64,000 bases of DNA, taken from the NCBI RefSeq assembly GCF_026248685.1, contig NZ_CP111036.1, positions 372,001 to 436,000 on the forward strand. Reading direction: 5' to 3'. Made by a program: the position numbers and the translations under genes. The notes beneath the pieces were generated by a model that ran no database searches, was not told the origin of the DNA, and was given only the letters and a program-made list of their open reading frames with translations. Below are positions 45,024-53,846 of the stretch, one piece after another. The DNA is from Haladaptatus caseinilyticus. Lineage in GTDB: Archaea > Halobacteriota > Halobacteria > Halobacteriales > Haladaptataceae. Numbering within the stretch: the stretch's first letter is position 1; each line of letters begins with the position of its first letter.

Positions 45024-45326
45024 TTAGGAATCGTTCCATTCCACCATTTCATTGACGTCGCCCGACAGCGGTCCCTCCACGAGCGTTCGGAACGCACCAC
45101 ATCCGGAGAGGGTTCGAAGGTGCGAGACGAAATTTCGCCACTGACTGGCACATTCCCTGTGCAGATGCCACGTGTGTGCCGACGAACGTGTGGAAAAGCG
45201 ACGTTCGGGCGGTTGGCGAGTGGGCGGCACTATTTGAACCCGATCGGTCGGCTCGTCTATGTTTTTCGCACACCACGGGCAGGTTGGGGAGTTCGGCCTG
45301 ACCTCCTCGCGTGGTTTCTCTGTACT
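45024..45326 (-). CDS. Small zinc-binding-like protein (100 aa)
   Basis: From the ATG at 45326. CPWCAKNIDEPTDRVQ near residue 16 and HLHRECASQWRNFV near residue 52 give a Cys-Cys-His-Cys set, like a treble-clef or RING-like zinc site. The C-terminal part includes SGCGAFRTLVEG. Function unknown; haloarchaea have several such small zinc proteins. Confidence 0.7.
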   Translation of the reverse strand, partial: STEKPREEVRPNSPTCPWCAKNIDEPTDRVQIVPPTRQPPERRFSTRSSAHTWHLHRECASQWRNFVSHLRTLSGCGAFRTLVEGPLSGDVNEMVEWNDS

Positions 45327-45385
45327 CATTACACGATACGAACACATCTACAATAGTTCAGTTCTGGCCTTCACCACGCCACCCT

Positions 45386-46093
45386 TTACGGGGCGAGTTC
45401 GCGCATGGCATCGACCATCGTCTCCTTGTCGCAGTCGGTGACGGCGAGCGAAAACCCATCGAGTTGGGCGAGTTTTCCGGCGTGCTCCCAGAGGTCATCG
45501 GCATCGAGTCCGTGCAGGACGACTGCGTTCGGTGTCGGGTTGACGACACGCATGGCGACGAGCGGGGATTCCCCACGGGTGACGTTCGTGAAGACGAGCG
45601 CTCGACTCGTACTCTGCCCATAGAGACGGTAGAACTCCTCGCTCGAGAGGCGAGTGATGGCCTCGATGCTGTCGATGACCGTGTGACCTGTAATTCCGTC
45701 TTTCGCCCCGGATGCGACTTCTGTCGCGTCGATGGCGTCGTACAACCGCGAGAGAGGAACACTCGTCGAATACTCACGAAGGTCGTTGACGATGGTGCTA
45801 TCGAATCCCGCCGAGAGGACCCGAGCGTACTGGCGGATCCGGTCACCACCCCGCTGTTCGTCGATATCGAGCAGGGCCGTAACCGTCCGGCGAACGACGC
45901 CGATACCGGGATTTTCGCGCCGCCCGCTTTCGTAGTCGGAGATAACCGATGAGGAAACGTCCAAGTGGTCGGCGAGCGCGGTCTGAGACACGTCGAAATC
46001 GGTGCGCCACTTGCGAAGGGTTGCCCCGGGGTCGTCGGACAGCGTAATTTCGCCCGCGATCTGTTCCGCGAGGGTCCGGCGCGCATCTGTCAT
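45386..46093 (-). CDS. Cro/C1-type helix-turn-helix regulator
   Basis: 235 aa from the ATG at 46093. HTH at residues about 25-85: LRKWRTDFDVSQTALADHLDVSSSVISDYESGRRENPGIGVVRRTV. The C-terminal domain (about 100-235) has SRALVFTNVTRGESPLVAMRVVNPTPNAVVLHGL, a soluble alpha/beta domain of unknown ligand. Resembles a conserved archaeal family of predicted regulators. The zinc protein lies downstream on the same strand. Confidence 0.85.
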   Translation of the reverse strand: MTDARRTLAEQIAGEITLSDDPGATLRKWRTDFDVSQTALADHLDVSSSVISDYESGRRENPGIGVVRRTVTALLDIDEQRGGDRIRQYARVLSAGFDSTIVNDLREYSTSVPLSRLYDAIDATEVASGAKDGITGHTVIDSIEAITRLSSEEFYRLYGQSTSRALVFTNVTRGESPLVAMRVVNPTPNAVVLHGLDADDLWEHAGKLAQLDGFSLAVTDCDKETMVDAMRELAP

Positions 46094-46732
46094 GAAATTG
46101 CGTGTGGTGGTAACACGGAAAAGGATATCGAAACCACCCTTCGACACTCGTCGAGACCCAGAAAATCTGACAGTAGATCGGTTCCAGCGATCTCGTTTCC
46201 GATCCTTTCCCGACCGCTGTTCGGTATCGACGACTTCCAAAAACCGTATCGGCCCGCGAAAGTTCAACCCTCCCCGCCCGACTCGCCCCCTCCGCTCGCT
46301 CGTCGCTCGCACGAACACACTTCCGTCGCGCCATCGAGCGCAGCGTGGGAATCCCGTTCCTCGGGGCGAACACACGCGAAGCGTTTGCCATCCGCTCGTT
46401 AGGGGACGTCTCCGACGGAGGATAACCGAAGGAGCAGTAGCGACGAAAGAATCGGTTCGAGAGGCGTATAGATGATTGGGGCGGTCGTTCGTAGCGACCA
46501 TCGTGTTGAAAAGTAAGGCAGTTTTCGAAGGGATCGATCCCGTGGACGCTTCCCAACGACACTGGAAAACGTCGGATAACCTTCCCAAGCATCTCCCTCC
46601 CGAAACCAATCCGGAACAAACGCGACTCACTCGAGCATACCGAACAATCATCCGAGCGTACCGAAAGTACGGTGAGCCTACGCTCGTCACTGCCGGGCAA
46701 TTACTATCCATGACGATGCCGTCCACCGTCTG
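46094..46732. other. Gene-free stretch, nothing recognised
   Basis: 639 bases between a leftward regulator and a rightward membrane-protein gene. The plus-strand frame 46476-46733 is Lys/Arg-rich and lacks family features. The region holds repeat-like words (cgctcgctcg, gttcctcgggg) but no clean hairpin longer than eight bases. Probably the regulator promoter and decayed sequence. Confidence 0.5.
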
Positions 46733-47344
46733 ATGCCATCGACGGTCGTACACGTCGCGGTGGCAGGCTTACTCGCTACGTCACTGCTTGCCGACCATTT
46801 CGATGGTCGCGCAGCAGCCGTGGTGATGGCCGCCGCCGCGTTACCGGACCTCGACACGCTGGTAGGGTTGTGGGTTCCGGGAGGACACAGGGCAGTCTTA
46901 CACACGCTACTCCTTCCGATGGGAATCTGCGCACTCCTTCTCATGGACAGAGTCGGCGGCAACCGGATTCGTCGGCGCTGGGGGGCGTACGGCGTCCGAG
47001 TCGCGTGGGTGAGCCTCGTCTCGCTACTGGTTGCGGGAGTCGGGTTGGATCTGGTCACCAACGGCGTGAACGTGTTCTATCCGATTCACGACCAGTTCTA
47101 CACGGTCTCGGGAAAATTGAGCTTCTCGAATCAGGAAGGAGTCGTACAGACGTTCCTCGAATCCGAATCCCGCGGTTCGACGGGGAACACCCATTATCGA
47201 ACGGGATTCGACCTCGCACGAGGACCTGACCCGGCGGGAAAAGAGCGAACGTTCCCAATCGTTCAGAGCGGACGACAACTCCTGTTTGGGGTGATGAGTT
47301 TCGGTATCCTCGGGTTCCGCGTCTGGGAGTCACGCAAAAAGTAA
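46733..47344 (+). CDS. Membrane-bound metal-dependent hydrolase family (DUF457)
   Basis: 203 aa. Motifs of the YdjM/DUF457 family: MPSTVVHVAVAGLLATSLLADHFD with metal His, AAAALPDLDTLVG with DLD, and HRAVLHTLLLP. Three or four membrane segments. Expected to be a membrane-anchored hydrolase; substrate unknown. Confidence 0.85.
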   Translation: MPSTVVHVAVAGLLATSLLADHFDGRAAAVVMAAAALPDLDTLVGLWVPGGHRAVLHTLLLPMGICALLLMDRVGGNRIRRRWGAYGVRVAWVSLVSLLVAGVGLDLVTNGVNVFYPIHDQFYTVSGKLSFSNQEGVVQTFLESESRGSTGNTHYRTGFDLARGPDPAGKERTFPIVQSGRQLLFGVMSFGILGFRVWESRKK

Positions 47345-47368
47345 GCCCCTTCCCTGCGGAGAAACGGT

Positions 47369-47854
47369 ATGGAAATTCGCCCGTACGACGCGGACGACGC
47401 GGACGAGCTGTGGAAACTCAAACGCGGTTTCGAACTCGGCCTCGGTGAGGGAACCGGCACGGACGACAAGGCGGACATCTATGCCGAAAAACTGACCGAC
47501 GAGTACCGCGAGGAGTACACCGACTGGGTCGAACGCTGCGTGCGCGACGATGAGCGCTGTGTCACGGTCGCGGATGACGGGGAGGAACTCGTTGGTTACG
47601 TGTTCGTTCTACCTGCCCGTCTCGCGTTCATCTGGGACGCCGCAGTGTTGAACGAGATCTTCGTCCATCCCGACCACCGTGGAACCGGCGTCGCGGACGA
47701 GTTGATGGAGGCGGCAGTTACCCTCGCCCGTGATCAACCGCTTCCGCTGGAGAGACTCGTCCTCGACGTTGACCGCGAAAACGACCGCGCACAGGCGCTT
47801 TACGACCGCTACGGCTTCGAACACTGGGGAGAAATGGTCGCAAAACAGCTGTAA
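47369..47854 (+). CDS. GNAT family N-acetyltransferase
   Basis: 161 aa. GNAT core: VLNEIFVHPDHRGTGVADELMEAAVTLARDQ with the acetyl-CoA pyrophosphate loop HRGTGVADEL, and VDRENDRAQALYDRYGF. Transfers an acetyl group to an unknown amine; 24 bases after the DUF457 gene, likely same transcript. Confidence 0.9.
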   Translation: MEIRPYDADDADELWKLKRGFELGLGEGTGTDDKADIYAEKLTDEYREEYTDWVERCVRDDERCVTVADDGEELVGYVFVLPARLAFIWDAAVLNEIFVHPDHRGTGVADELMEAAVTLARDQPLPLERLVLDVDRENDRAQALYDRYGFEHWGEMVAKQL

Positions 47855-47950
47855 ACAAATCGTTGTCCCACTCAACGAGAAACAGTTGCACGAGGTTCGA
47901 TAGCATACCACCGAAATTATAGATCATTCCAAACCTCATCCCAAACCGAG

Positions 47951-47958
47951 ATATTTAT
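47951..47958 (+). promoter_or_regulatory. TATA box upstream of the 75-residue membrane protein
   Basis: atatttat centred near 47955; predicted start near 47981, giving a leader of about 57 bases with a hairpin and a Shine-Dalgarno, unlike the leaderless norm. Confidence 0.5.
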
Positions 47959-47986
47959 TCGACTCTGAGTTAATATCCGTATAACG

Positions 47987-48029
47987 CCTGCCAACCCCCC
48001 GTTACTCCCTCAGGGACTGGCAGGAGGTG
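47987..48029 (+). promoter_or_regulatory. Leader hairpin that covers part of the Shine-Dalgarno
   Basis: CCTGCCA (47987-47993) pairs with TGGCAGG (48018-48024). The Shine-Dalgarno GGAGGTG (48023-48029) begins inside the right arm and stands eight bases before the ATG at 48038. Folding would block ribosome access. Confidence 0.45.
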
Positions 48030-48037
48030 AGAAACGA

Positions 48038-48265
48038 ATGTGGCAAGAGTACGTCTTCCTAGCGGGTAGTATCGTCATCATGATTTCGCTCATCCCGACG
48101 ATTCGGGACGAAGAGGCACAGGTACCGCTTCGGACTAGCCTACCCTCAGTCGTCGTGCTGTTCGTTCAGACGTTGGCGTTCCTCTCGATGGGGCTGACCG
48201 CCTCGGCTGCGGGCACTGGGATGGGCTTCGGCCTCTGGTCGCTCATCGCGAAGTACAAGTCGTAA
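48038..48265 (+). CDS. Small multi-helix membrane protein (75 aa)
   Basis: Starts MWQEYVFLAGSIVIMISLIPTIRDEEAQVPLRTS, then SVVVLFVQTLAFLSMGLTASAAGTGMGFGLWSLI. Two to three membrane segments, with a conserved-looking polar turn PTIRDEEA, somewhat like half a PQ-loop repeat. A clear Shine-Dalgarno precedes the start. Function unknown. Confidence 0.75.
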   Translation: MWQEYVFLAGSIVIMISLIPTIRDEEAQVPLRTSLPSVVVLFVQTLAFLSMGLTASAAGTGMGFGLWSLIAKYKS

Positions 48266-48287
48266 CGAATCGATACGGATCGAAATC

Positions 48288-48524
48288 TCACGGCTCGTGC
48301 GTAAACAGTTGCATGCAGTCTCCCTCTCGAACGACACAGAATCGAATCGACTCGGTCGGCCCAAAGCTGTGTTTTCGTCGCTCGGTCAGCAGCACCTCGG
48401 CGAACGGTTCGTCGCACGCCGGACAGACCACGGAATCGCGATTTTCGAACAGGGAGGTGTGTCCAGCATCCCGCTTCAGCTTCAGGCGATGACGAATCGC
48501 GTGCACGTCGAATCGGTCGGTCAC
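48288..48524 (-). CDS. Zinc-ribbon protein (DUF7385-like)
   Basis: 78 aa, GTG start overlapping the stop of the upstream acetyltransferase by four bases (translational coupling). Cys pairs VVCPACDEPF and one later Cys-rich area (RFCVVREGDCMQLF). Similar proteins are annotated as flagella cluster protein in some haloarchaea, but no archaellum genes are near. Function unknown. Confidence 0.8.
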   Translation of the reverse strand: MTDRFDVHAIRHRLKLKRDAGHTSLFENRDSVVCPACDEPFAEVLLTERRKHSFGPTESIRFCVVREGDCMQLFTHEP

Positions 48525-49150
48525 GACCCATCACCATCGCGACGTTCCCGCCACTGTTCACGTGTCACGGTGAAGCGATGCGAGTCGTGAACCGCATCGC
48601 CGTCAGGATGCCAATTGCGAAGCAGGCCGTCGTACTGTCCGCCGTGTGCTTCGATGTATTTCTCGATTGCACGCTTCGATTTCTCGTTGCCGTCGATGTG
48701 CTCGACGGCGACCAGTTCGAGGTCGAGGGTTTCGAAGGCGAGGTCGATGAGTGCCGACGCACGCTCGCCTGAGTACCCCCGCCCCCAAAACGGCTTCCGA
48801 AGCCACAAGCCGAGTGTGCCGGTTCGGCGCTCCCAATCCACGTGTATACCGGTCGCTCCGACGATTTCGTCGGAACCGTCGGACGGTCCCGACGAAGCAC
48901 CCGGTTCGCCATCCTGCAGCCGAATTACGAATTCCGAACCTTCGCCTTCGACGCGGTTCTTCTCCGCGATGTCGATGAAATCCTTCGTCTCCTTCGGCGT
49001 AACATGGGGATCCCACGAGAGGTGTTCCGTAATCTCGTCGATGTCCGGCGCATCGTGGGCGACGTGCCGGTATAGTTCGAACACATCGACGTTCTCGTGA
49101 GTCAGTGCGTCCAGTACGAGGCGTTCCGTCTCGATGCGTTCGGGGAACAT
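48521..49150 (-). CDS. RimJ/RimL-type N-acetyltransferase
   Basis: 209 aa. GNAT fold of the ribosomal protein acetyltransferase type: IETERLVLDALTHENVDVFELYRHV, GTLGLWLRKPFWGRGYSGERASALIDLAFE, and VEHIDGNEKSKRAIEKYIEAHGG. Substrate unknown. Contains a Ser/Gly-rich insert around residues 80-95. Confidence 0.9.
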   Translation of the reverse strand: MFPERIETERLVLDALTHENVDVFELYRHVAHDAPDIDEITEHLSWDPHVTPKETKDFIDIAEKNRVEGEGSEFVIRLQDGEPGASSGPSDGSDEIVGATGIHVDWERRTGTLGLWLRKPFWGRGYSGERASALIDLAFETLDLELVAVEHIDGNEKSKRAIEKYIEAHGGQYDGLLRNWHPDGDAVHDSHRFTVTREQWRERRDGDGS

Positions 49151-49250
49151 ACCCCGGACGACAAATCACAGGCCTAAAAGGTTTCTGACGTGTGTAACGT
49201 TCACACCCGCCACGAAGGACATAACGGTTCGAGAAGCCTACCCGGACAGG

Positions 49251-49961
49251 ATGGTCCACCGACAGTCCCCGCATCCACCACGGGACGAAACCGTAGAACT
49301 CGAGTTCTCGCTCCGAGACGAGTCGTGCTTTTTCGTCACGGCCTCCAAGCGAGCAGGTTGCGAACTCGTCGGGGAAAAGGTAGTACGCCGCTCCGACGGG
49401 AACCTCCTCGAATTTTTCGACGTTCGTGGAACACGGCCTGAAACCCTGCTCGATGCTGTCGGTTCCATACAGACAGCACACGACGCGAGAATCGTCCGTG
49501 AGCGCCCTGATTCGACGCTGATGTCGTTCGTCATCACCGGGTCGTGTGTGACGACGACGCTGGCGGACTCGGACGCCGTGTTGAAAACCGCACGGGCCGA
49601 AAACGGCGACGCGACGGTTATCGCGGACGTGCCGTCGTACGGGTCCGTTCGACGAGTCGTGGAGACGTTCGAGGAGAACCATCCAACTGCCGATCTGATC
49701 GCCAAACGCTCGCTCGGTGCCAGCGTCCCCGCGATCGCGAACCGGGAACGGACCGCCTATCTGCTGTCGAACTTGACCGAAAAGCAGCTCCGGGCGGTCG
49801 AAGTAGCGGTCCGATTCGGTTACCTCTCGTGGCCCCGCGAGAGCACCGCGGCGGAATGTGCGGATGCGCTCGACGTTTCACAACCCACGTTCAGCCAACA
49901 TCTATGGACGGGCGTGGAGAAACTGCTCGGAACGATGTTCGATGGCGGTACCGACGTGTGA
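49251..49961 (+). CDS. HTH-bat type transcriptional regulator
   Basis: 236 aa from the ATG at 49251 (MVHRQSPHPPRDETVELEFSL); the longer frame runs into the divergent acetyltransferase. N-terminal sensory half, then HTH_10 domain at about residues 180-230: LTEKQLRAVEVAVRFGYLSWPRESTAAECADALDVSQPTFSQHLWTG. Input signal unknown. Confidence 0.88.
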   Translation: MVHRQSPHPPRDETVELEFSLRDESCFFVTASKRAGCELVGEKVVRRSDGNLLEFFDVRGTRPETLLDAVGSIQTAHDARIVRERPDSTLMSFVITGSCVTTTLADSDAVLKTARAENGDATVIADVPSYGSVRRVVETFEENHPTADLIAKRSLGASVPAIANRERTAYLLSNLTEKQLRAVEVAVRFGYLSWPRESTAAECADALDVSQPTFSQHLWTGVEKLLGTMFDGGTDV

Positions 49962-50043
49962 AACGATACACTACACCAAACCATTCGACATAGGCGATGC
50001 CGTCAGGACCGTCCGGTCGATACGATGATTGGACGTTCGCAAC

Positions 50044-50304
50044 ATGGACACCACAAATCAGAGTCGCACCACGATGACCGGAACCCAACAGCACGAACCC
50101 ATCAGCCATCGAATCGTCGTCGCAGTAGCTGACCGCGCGGAAGTGAAGACCAACGACCTTCCGCGACTGTACGACAGCATCGATCCGGACGCACTGAACG
50201 CGATGGTCGAACACGGCGGACAGGATCTCCGTATTTCGTTTTCGTTCGCGGGATACGAGGTAGTCGTCGACGACGATACAGTTCACGTAGAACAGAAACG
50301 CTGA
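50044..50304 (+). CDS. HalOD1 output-domain protein
   Basis: 86 aa, a single HalOD1 domain: HRIVVAVADRAEVKTNDLPRLYDSIDPDALNAMV and DLRISFSFAGYEVVVDDDTVHVEQK. HalOD1 is known in haloarchaea as an output domain, often attached to receiver domains; here it stands alone. Follows the bat-type regulator by 82 bases. Confidence 0.87.
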   Translation: MDTTNQSRTTMTGTQQHEPISHRIVVAVADRAEVKTNDLPRLYDSIDPDALNAMVEHGGQDLRISFSFAGYEVVVDDDTVHVEQKR

Positions 50305-50481
50305 CTCACTCGTGTTGGCGAATCGGCGTCGTTCTCGGACTGCTACGGGAAAGATACGAACTCGGTTCCGACCGTAAACGGAATCCTTGCCATCGGAAAA
50401 ACACCGACCGTGAGCGATGTCACCGTGTAAATCGTTACGACCAACGCCGTCGAAACGAGGAGTTCGTCGTCCGACCGAGAC

Positions 50482-50931
50482 TCAATCTTCAGTTCGTATC
50501 TCCTTTCGACTCGTGAGTTCGTCCGGAACGAAGTGGAAAAACTGAAACGAAACTTCCCTCGACGGCCGGTCGAAGATATCGACGAGCGGAATATCGACCC
50601 GACGCATTCCATCGATGATCTCCGAGTCGATGTCCGCCGTTTCCACGTCGTCTACGGTCCCGGTGGCGATGACGCTTCTCCAGCCGCTTTCCCCCTGGTC
50701 GTACGTAACGAACGATATCGGGTGGTCGACGAACTCCGACTTCTCCCTGTTCGGTCCGATGGCGAACCGGAAGTAAAAATGACCGGTCGCGGCGTCGTAG
50801 CCGTAGGATACCGGACGCGAGTAGGGCGCTTCGTCGGATCCCGTCGAAAACGAAACCACGCCGGTACCCCCCGTAGTCAAGAACTCGTCCCGTTCTTCGT
50901 CGTCCATCTGCCCGGATTGACTGTCCCCCAT
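50482..50931 (-). CDS. Pyridoxamine 5'-phosphate oxidase family protein
   Basis: 149 aa from the ATG at 50931. Split-barrel flavin pattern: FLTTGGTGVVSFSTGSDEAPYSRPVSYGYDAATGHFYFRFAIGPNREKSEFV, then ISFVTYDQGESGWRSVIATGTVDDVE. Like haloarchaeal FMN/F420-binding proteins; divergent from phzF. Substrate unknown. Confidence 0.87.
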   Translation of the reverse strand: MGDSQSGQMDDEERDEFLTTGGTGVVSFSTGSDEAPYSRPVSYGYDAATGHFYFRFAIGPNREKSEFVDHPISFVTYDQGESGWRSVIATGTVDDVETADIDSEIIDGMRRVDIPLVDIFDRPSREVSFQFFHFVPDELTSRKEIRTED

Positions 50932-51013
50932 AGCAGACGGAGTACGACCTGTTGGGCGAAAAAGGTGTGGTGCGGAGGTGAACACATTTCCACCCACGAA
51001 CTGAAACTCCGCC

Positions 51014-51901
51014 ATGGCAGACAATCCTTTCCACGTCGTGGACGTGTTCGCGCAGAAAAAATACGCGGGTAATCAACTCGCCGTCGTCCACGACGCCGAC
51101 TCGTTGACAGACGAGGAGATGCTGGCTATCACGCGAGAAACGAACTTTTCGGAGGCAACGTTTATCGAGTCGTCCACTCCCCGAAACGGCGGGTATGATG
51201 TTCGTATTTTCGACCCCGCAGAGGAGCTGCCGTTCGCGGGGCATCCGACGCTCGGCACCGCGTTCGTGATTCGTGAATTCGTCCGCGAGGACCGGCCGGA
51301 CGAACTCACCCTCAACCTCGACGTTGGACGGATTCCGGTTCACGTCGAACGGGACGACGACGGATCCGAACAGTTCTGGATGCACCAAATCCCACCGACG
51401 TTCGAGGAGACCATCGACCCTTCCCTCGTGGCCCGAGTCCTCAGTCTCGACGAGGACGATATCGACACCGACTATCCGGCCCAACTCATCTCGACTGGGC
51501 TGCCGACCCTCGTCGTCCCGCTTCGGTCGCTGGATGCAGTTCGACGAGCGGAGACGAACCACGAACCGTACTACGAGGAACTCATCGAACCGCATGGAAA
51601 CCTGAACATCCTGTTTTTCGCGCCGGAAACGGAGGCGGAAAACGATCTGCACGCGCGGGTGTTCGCCGACTGCGCAGGCGTTCCCGAAGACCCGGCGACG
51701 GGGTCTTCGAACGGGTGTTTAGCCGCATATCTGGTCGAACACGAGTTCTTCGGTGCGGACGAAATCGACGTTCGTGTCGAACAGGGTTACGAGATGGGTC
51801 GCCCCTCACTCCTTCACCTTCGAGCATCGAAGGACGGGAACGATATCGGAGTTGCGGTCGGTGGGCGAGTGATGCCGGTTGCAAAAGGACAGTTGTTGTA
51901 A
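51014..51901 (+). CDS. PhzF family isomerase
   Basis: 295 aa, full length. Two-lobe diaminopimelate-epimerase-like fold: HVVDVFAQKKYAGNQLAVV, catalytic Glu in NFSEATFI, PFAGHPTLGTAFVIRE, and DPATGSSNGCLAAYLVE. The family acts in phenazine or other isomerase chemistry; the true substrate in archaea is unknown. Confidence 0.92.
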   Translation: MADNPFHVVDVFAQKKYAGNQLAVVHDADSLTDEEMLAITRETNFSEATFIESSTPRNGGYDVRIFDPAEELPFAGHPTLGTAFVIREFVREDRPDELTLNLDVGRIPVHVERDDDGSEQFWMHQIPPTFEETIDPSLVARVLSLDEDDIDTDYPAQLISTGLPTLVVPLRSLDAVRRAETNHEPYYEELIEPHGNLNILFFAPETEAENDLHARVFADCAGVPEDPATGSSNGCLAAYLVEHEFFGADEIDVRVEQGYEMGRPSLLHLRASKDGNDIGVAVGGRVMPVAKGQLL

Positions 51902-51986
51902 TCGTCGATGGTCTCTTATCTTCATCGACTCACGCTCGGTTCAGCCTTCGCAACCACTAAACGCACTACCTGCATAGGACGACGTA

Positions 51987-53447
51987 ATGGTAGACTGGAC
52001 GGAGAAGTATCGCCCGAGTACGCTCTCGGAGGTGCGCGGGAACAACAAGGCCCGGGATAAACTGCACGAGTGGGCCAAAACCTGGGAAGAACACGGGGAC
52101 GCCGTCATCGTCCACGGCAGTCCCGGCGTCGGGAAGACGTCGGCAGCCCACGCGCTGGCGAACGATATGGGATGGCCGACCATCGAACTGAACGCCAGCG
52201 ATCAGCGGACGGGCGACGTGATACAACGCGTCGCGGGAGAGGCGGCGAAAAGCGGCACACTGACGGGTGGGACGGGGGGAAGGCGCGTCGTTATCATGGA
52301 CGAGGCGGACAATCTGACGCACAACGCGGACCGCGGCGGCTCGCGTGCGATTACGGACGTCGTGAAATCGGCGAGTCAACCGCTCATCCTCATCGCGAAC
52401 GAGTTCTACGATATGTCGAACTCCCTGCGAAACGCCTGTGAAACCATCGAGTTCCGGGACGTGTCGGCCCGAAGCATCACGCCAGCCCTCCGAGATATCT
52501 GCCGTCAGGAGAACATCGAGTACGAACCCGAGGCGTTGGAAGCCATCGCGGAAAACGACAGCGGCGACCTCCGTTCCGCGGTGAACGACCTCCAAGCCGT
52601 CGCAACGTCGAACGGAACACTCACCGCGGACGACGTCGTGACCGCCGAGCGCGACACGACGAGCGGGATCTTCGACTTTCTGGACGATCTCATCAAAAAC
52701 GAGGACGCGGAGGGCGCGTTGAAGGCATCCTACGACGTGGACGAGACGCCAGACAACCTGCTCAACTGGATCGAGGACAACGTTCCGAAGGATTACGACG
52801 GCGAAGAACTCGCTGACGCCTACGGTTTCATGGCGAACGCCGACCGCTGGTTGGGTCGCGTTCGAGCCACCCAGAACTACCGATACTGGCGCTACGCGAC
52901 CGACAACGCGACCGCGGGAGTCGCCGCATCACGTCGCGGTAAGAAGGGTGGATGGACGCGCTACGGACCGCCGAGTTACTGGCGCAAGCTCGGCAGTTCG
53001 AAGGGCGCGCGAAACACCCGTGACTACATCGCGCGAAAAATCGCCGAGGAGAGTGGTATCAGCATGAGCACGGCCCGGCGGGAGGTCATCCCGTATCTCG
53101 CGGAGATGACCCACCACTGCAAGAATCGGGAGCTGACGGTGACGATGGCGGCGCGCTACGACATGGAAGCAAAGCACGTCTCGTTCATCACGGGGAGCGG
53201 AAAGGACACGAACAAAGTCCAGCAGATCGTGGAAGACGCCGAGGAATCGAAGGAGAAGGCCGCCGTCGAACATTCGGGTGGCGCGTTCGATGGGAGCTTC
53301 GCCTCGGAATCGGACGAGGAGGAGAATTCGGAAGCGGGCGAATCCGACGAATCGGAAAACGAGGACCCGAAAGACGCCGAAAATGAGCAGGGAGCCGAAA
53401 CCCGGAGCGAGGACGACGGACAGTCCGGCCTCGGCGACTTCATGTGA
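51987..53447 (+). CDS. rfcL: Replication factor C large subunit
   Basis: 486 aa. AAA+ clamp-loader subunit that opens the PCNA ring with RfcS. Walker A at residues 44-51 (GSPGVGKT), Walker B VVIMDEADN, sensor region LILIANEFYD. After the C-terminal helical domain comes an acidic tail (about 425-480), ending in QSGLGDFM, a PIP-box-like sequence for PCNA. The tail is unusually rich in Asp/Glu, as in other haloarchaea. Confidence 0.97.
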   Translation: MVDWTEKYRPSTLSEVRGNNKARDKLHEWAKTWEEHGDAVIVHGSPGVGKTSAAHALANDMGWPTIELNASDQRTGDVIQRVAGEAAKSGTLTGGTGGRRVVIMDEADNLTHNADRGGSRAITDVVKSASQPLILIANEFYDMSNSLRNACETIEFRDVSARSITPALRDICRQENIEYEPEALEAIAENDSGDLRSAVNDLQAVATSNGTLTADDVVTAERDTTSGIFDFLDDLIKNEDAEGALKASYDVDETPDNLLNWIEDNVPKDYDGEELADAYGFMANADRWLGRVRATQNYRYWRYATDNATAGVAASRRGKKGGWTRYGPPSYWRKLGSSKGARNTRDYIARKIAEESGISMSTARREVIPYLAEMTHHCKNRELTVTMAARYDMEAKHVSFITGSGKDTNKVQQIVEDAEESKEKAAVEHSGGAFDGSFASESDEEENSEAGESDESENEDPKDAENEQGAETRSEDDGQSGLGDFM

Positions 53448-53846
53448 CGCAGTTTCGCCATTCGTCTTCGAGCAGTCCAAATCGAACCACGTCGAACCGT
53501 TCTCCGTCGACGCACCCTGATGTTCCGAAGACACCAGTCTCAACGACGCACTGGGATTGACTTCGTCGCGGAGACGAGTACTGATCGGTGCAAGCCACAT
53601 CCGGGAAAGAGGGGACCACTTTCGCGACCGGGGGAAATCGGTGATTTCCCCCGGGCCAGTCCGTAGACGGGGCGAAGGCGAGAACGCGAAGCGTCCGACC
53701 GAAACCTCATAGGTTGGGCGTGACTCGCGCCTGACACCTGCAAACAGCACAACGCAACAGAGATCAGTTCCAATTCGTGAGCGTGACGCCGGAGCGACCG
53801 GAGTCACGGTTTTACAAAACGACCGCGACGATTTCGAAAACTCGTG
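53448..53846. other. Gene-free stretch with a strong hairpin
   Basis: 399 bases between rfcL and the convergent nhaC-type gene. Contains the perfect hairpin at 53629-53653 and no convincing open frame. Probable shared terminator region. Confidence 0.5.
53629..53653. terminator. Perfect hairpin between convergent genes
   Basis: Arms CGGGGGAAATC and GATTTCCCCCG around the loop GGT (11 perfect pairs). It could terminate transcription from rfcL or the antiporter gene. No long T run follows. Confidence 0.4.

Noticed and set aside
44644-45039. 131-codon minus-strand frame containing the strong hairpins
   Set aside because: Arg-rich and repetitive, and includes the palindromes, so not a likely protein.
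46476-46733. 85-codon frame in the gap before the DUF457 gene
   Set aside because: Basic, low in acidic residues, with no promoter or conserved motif.
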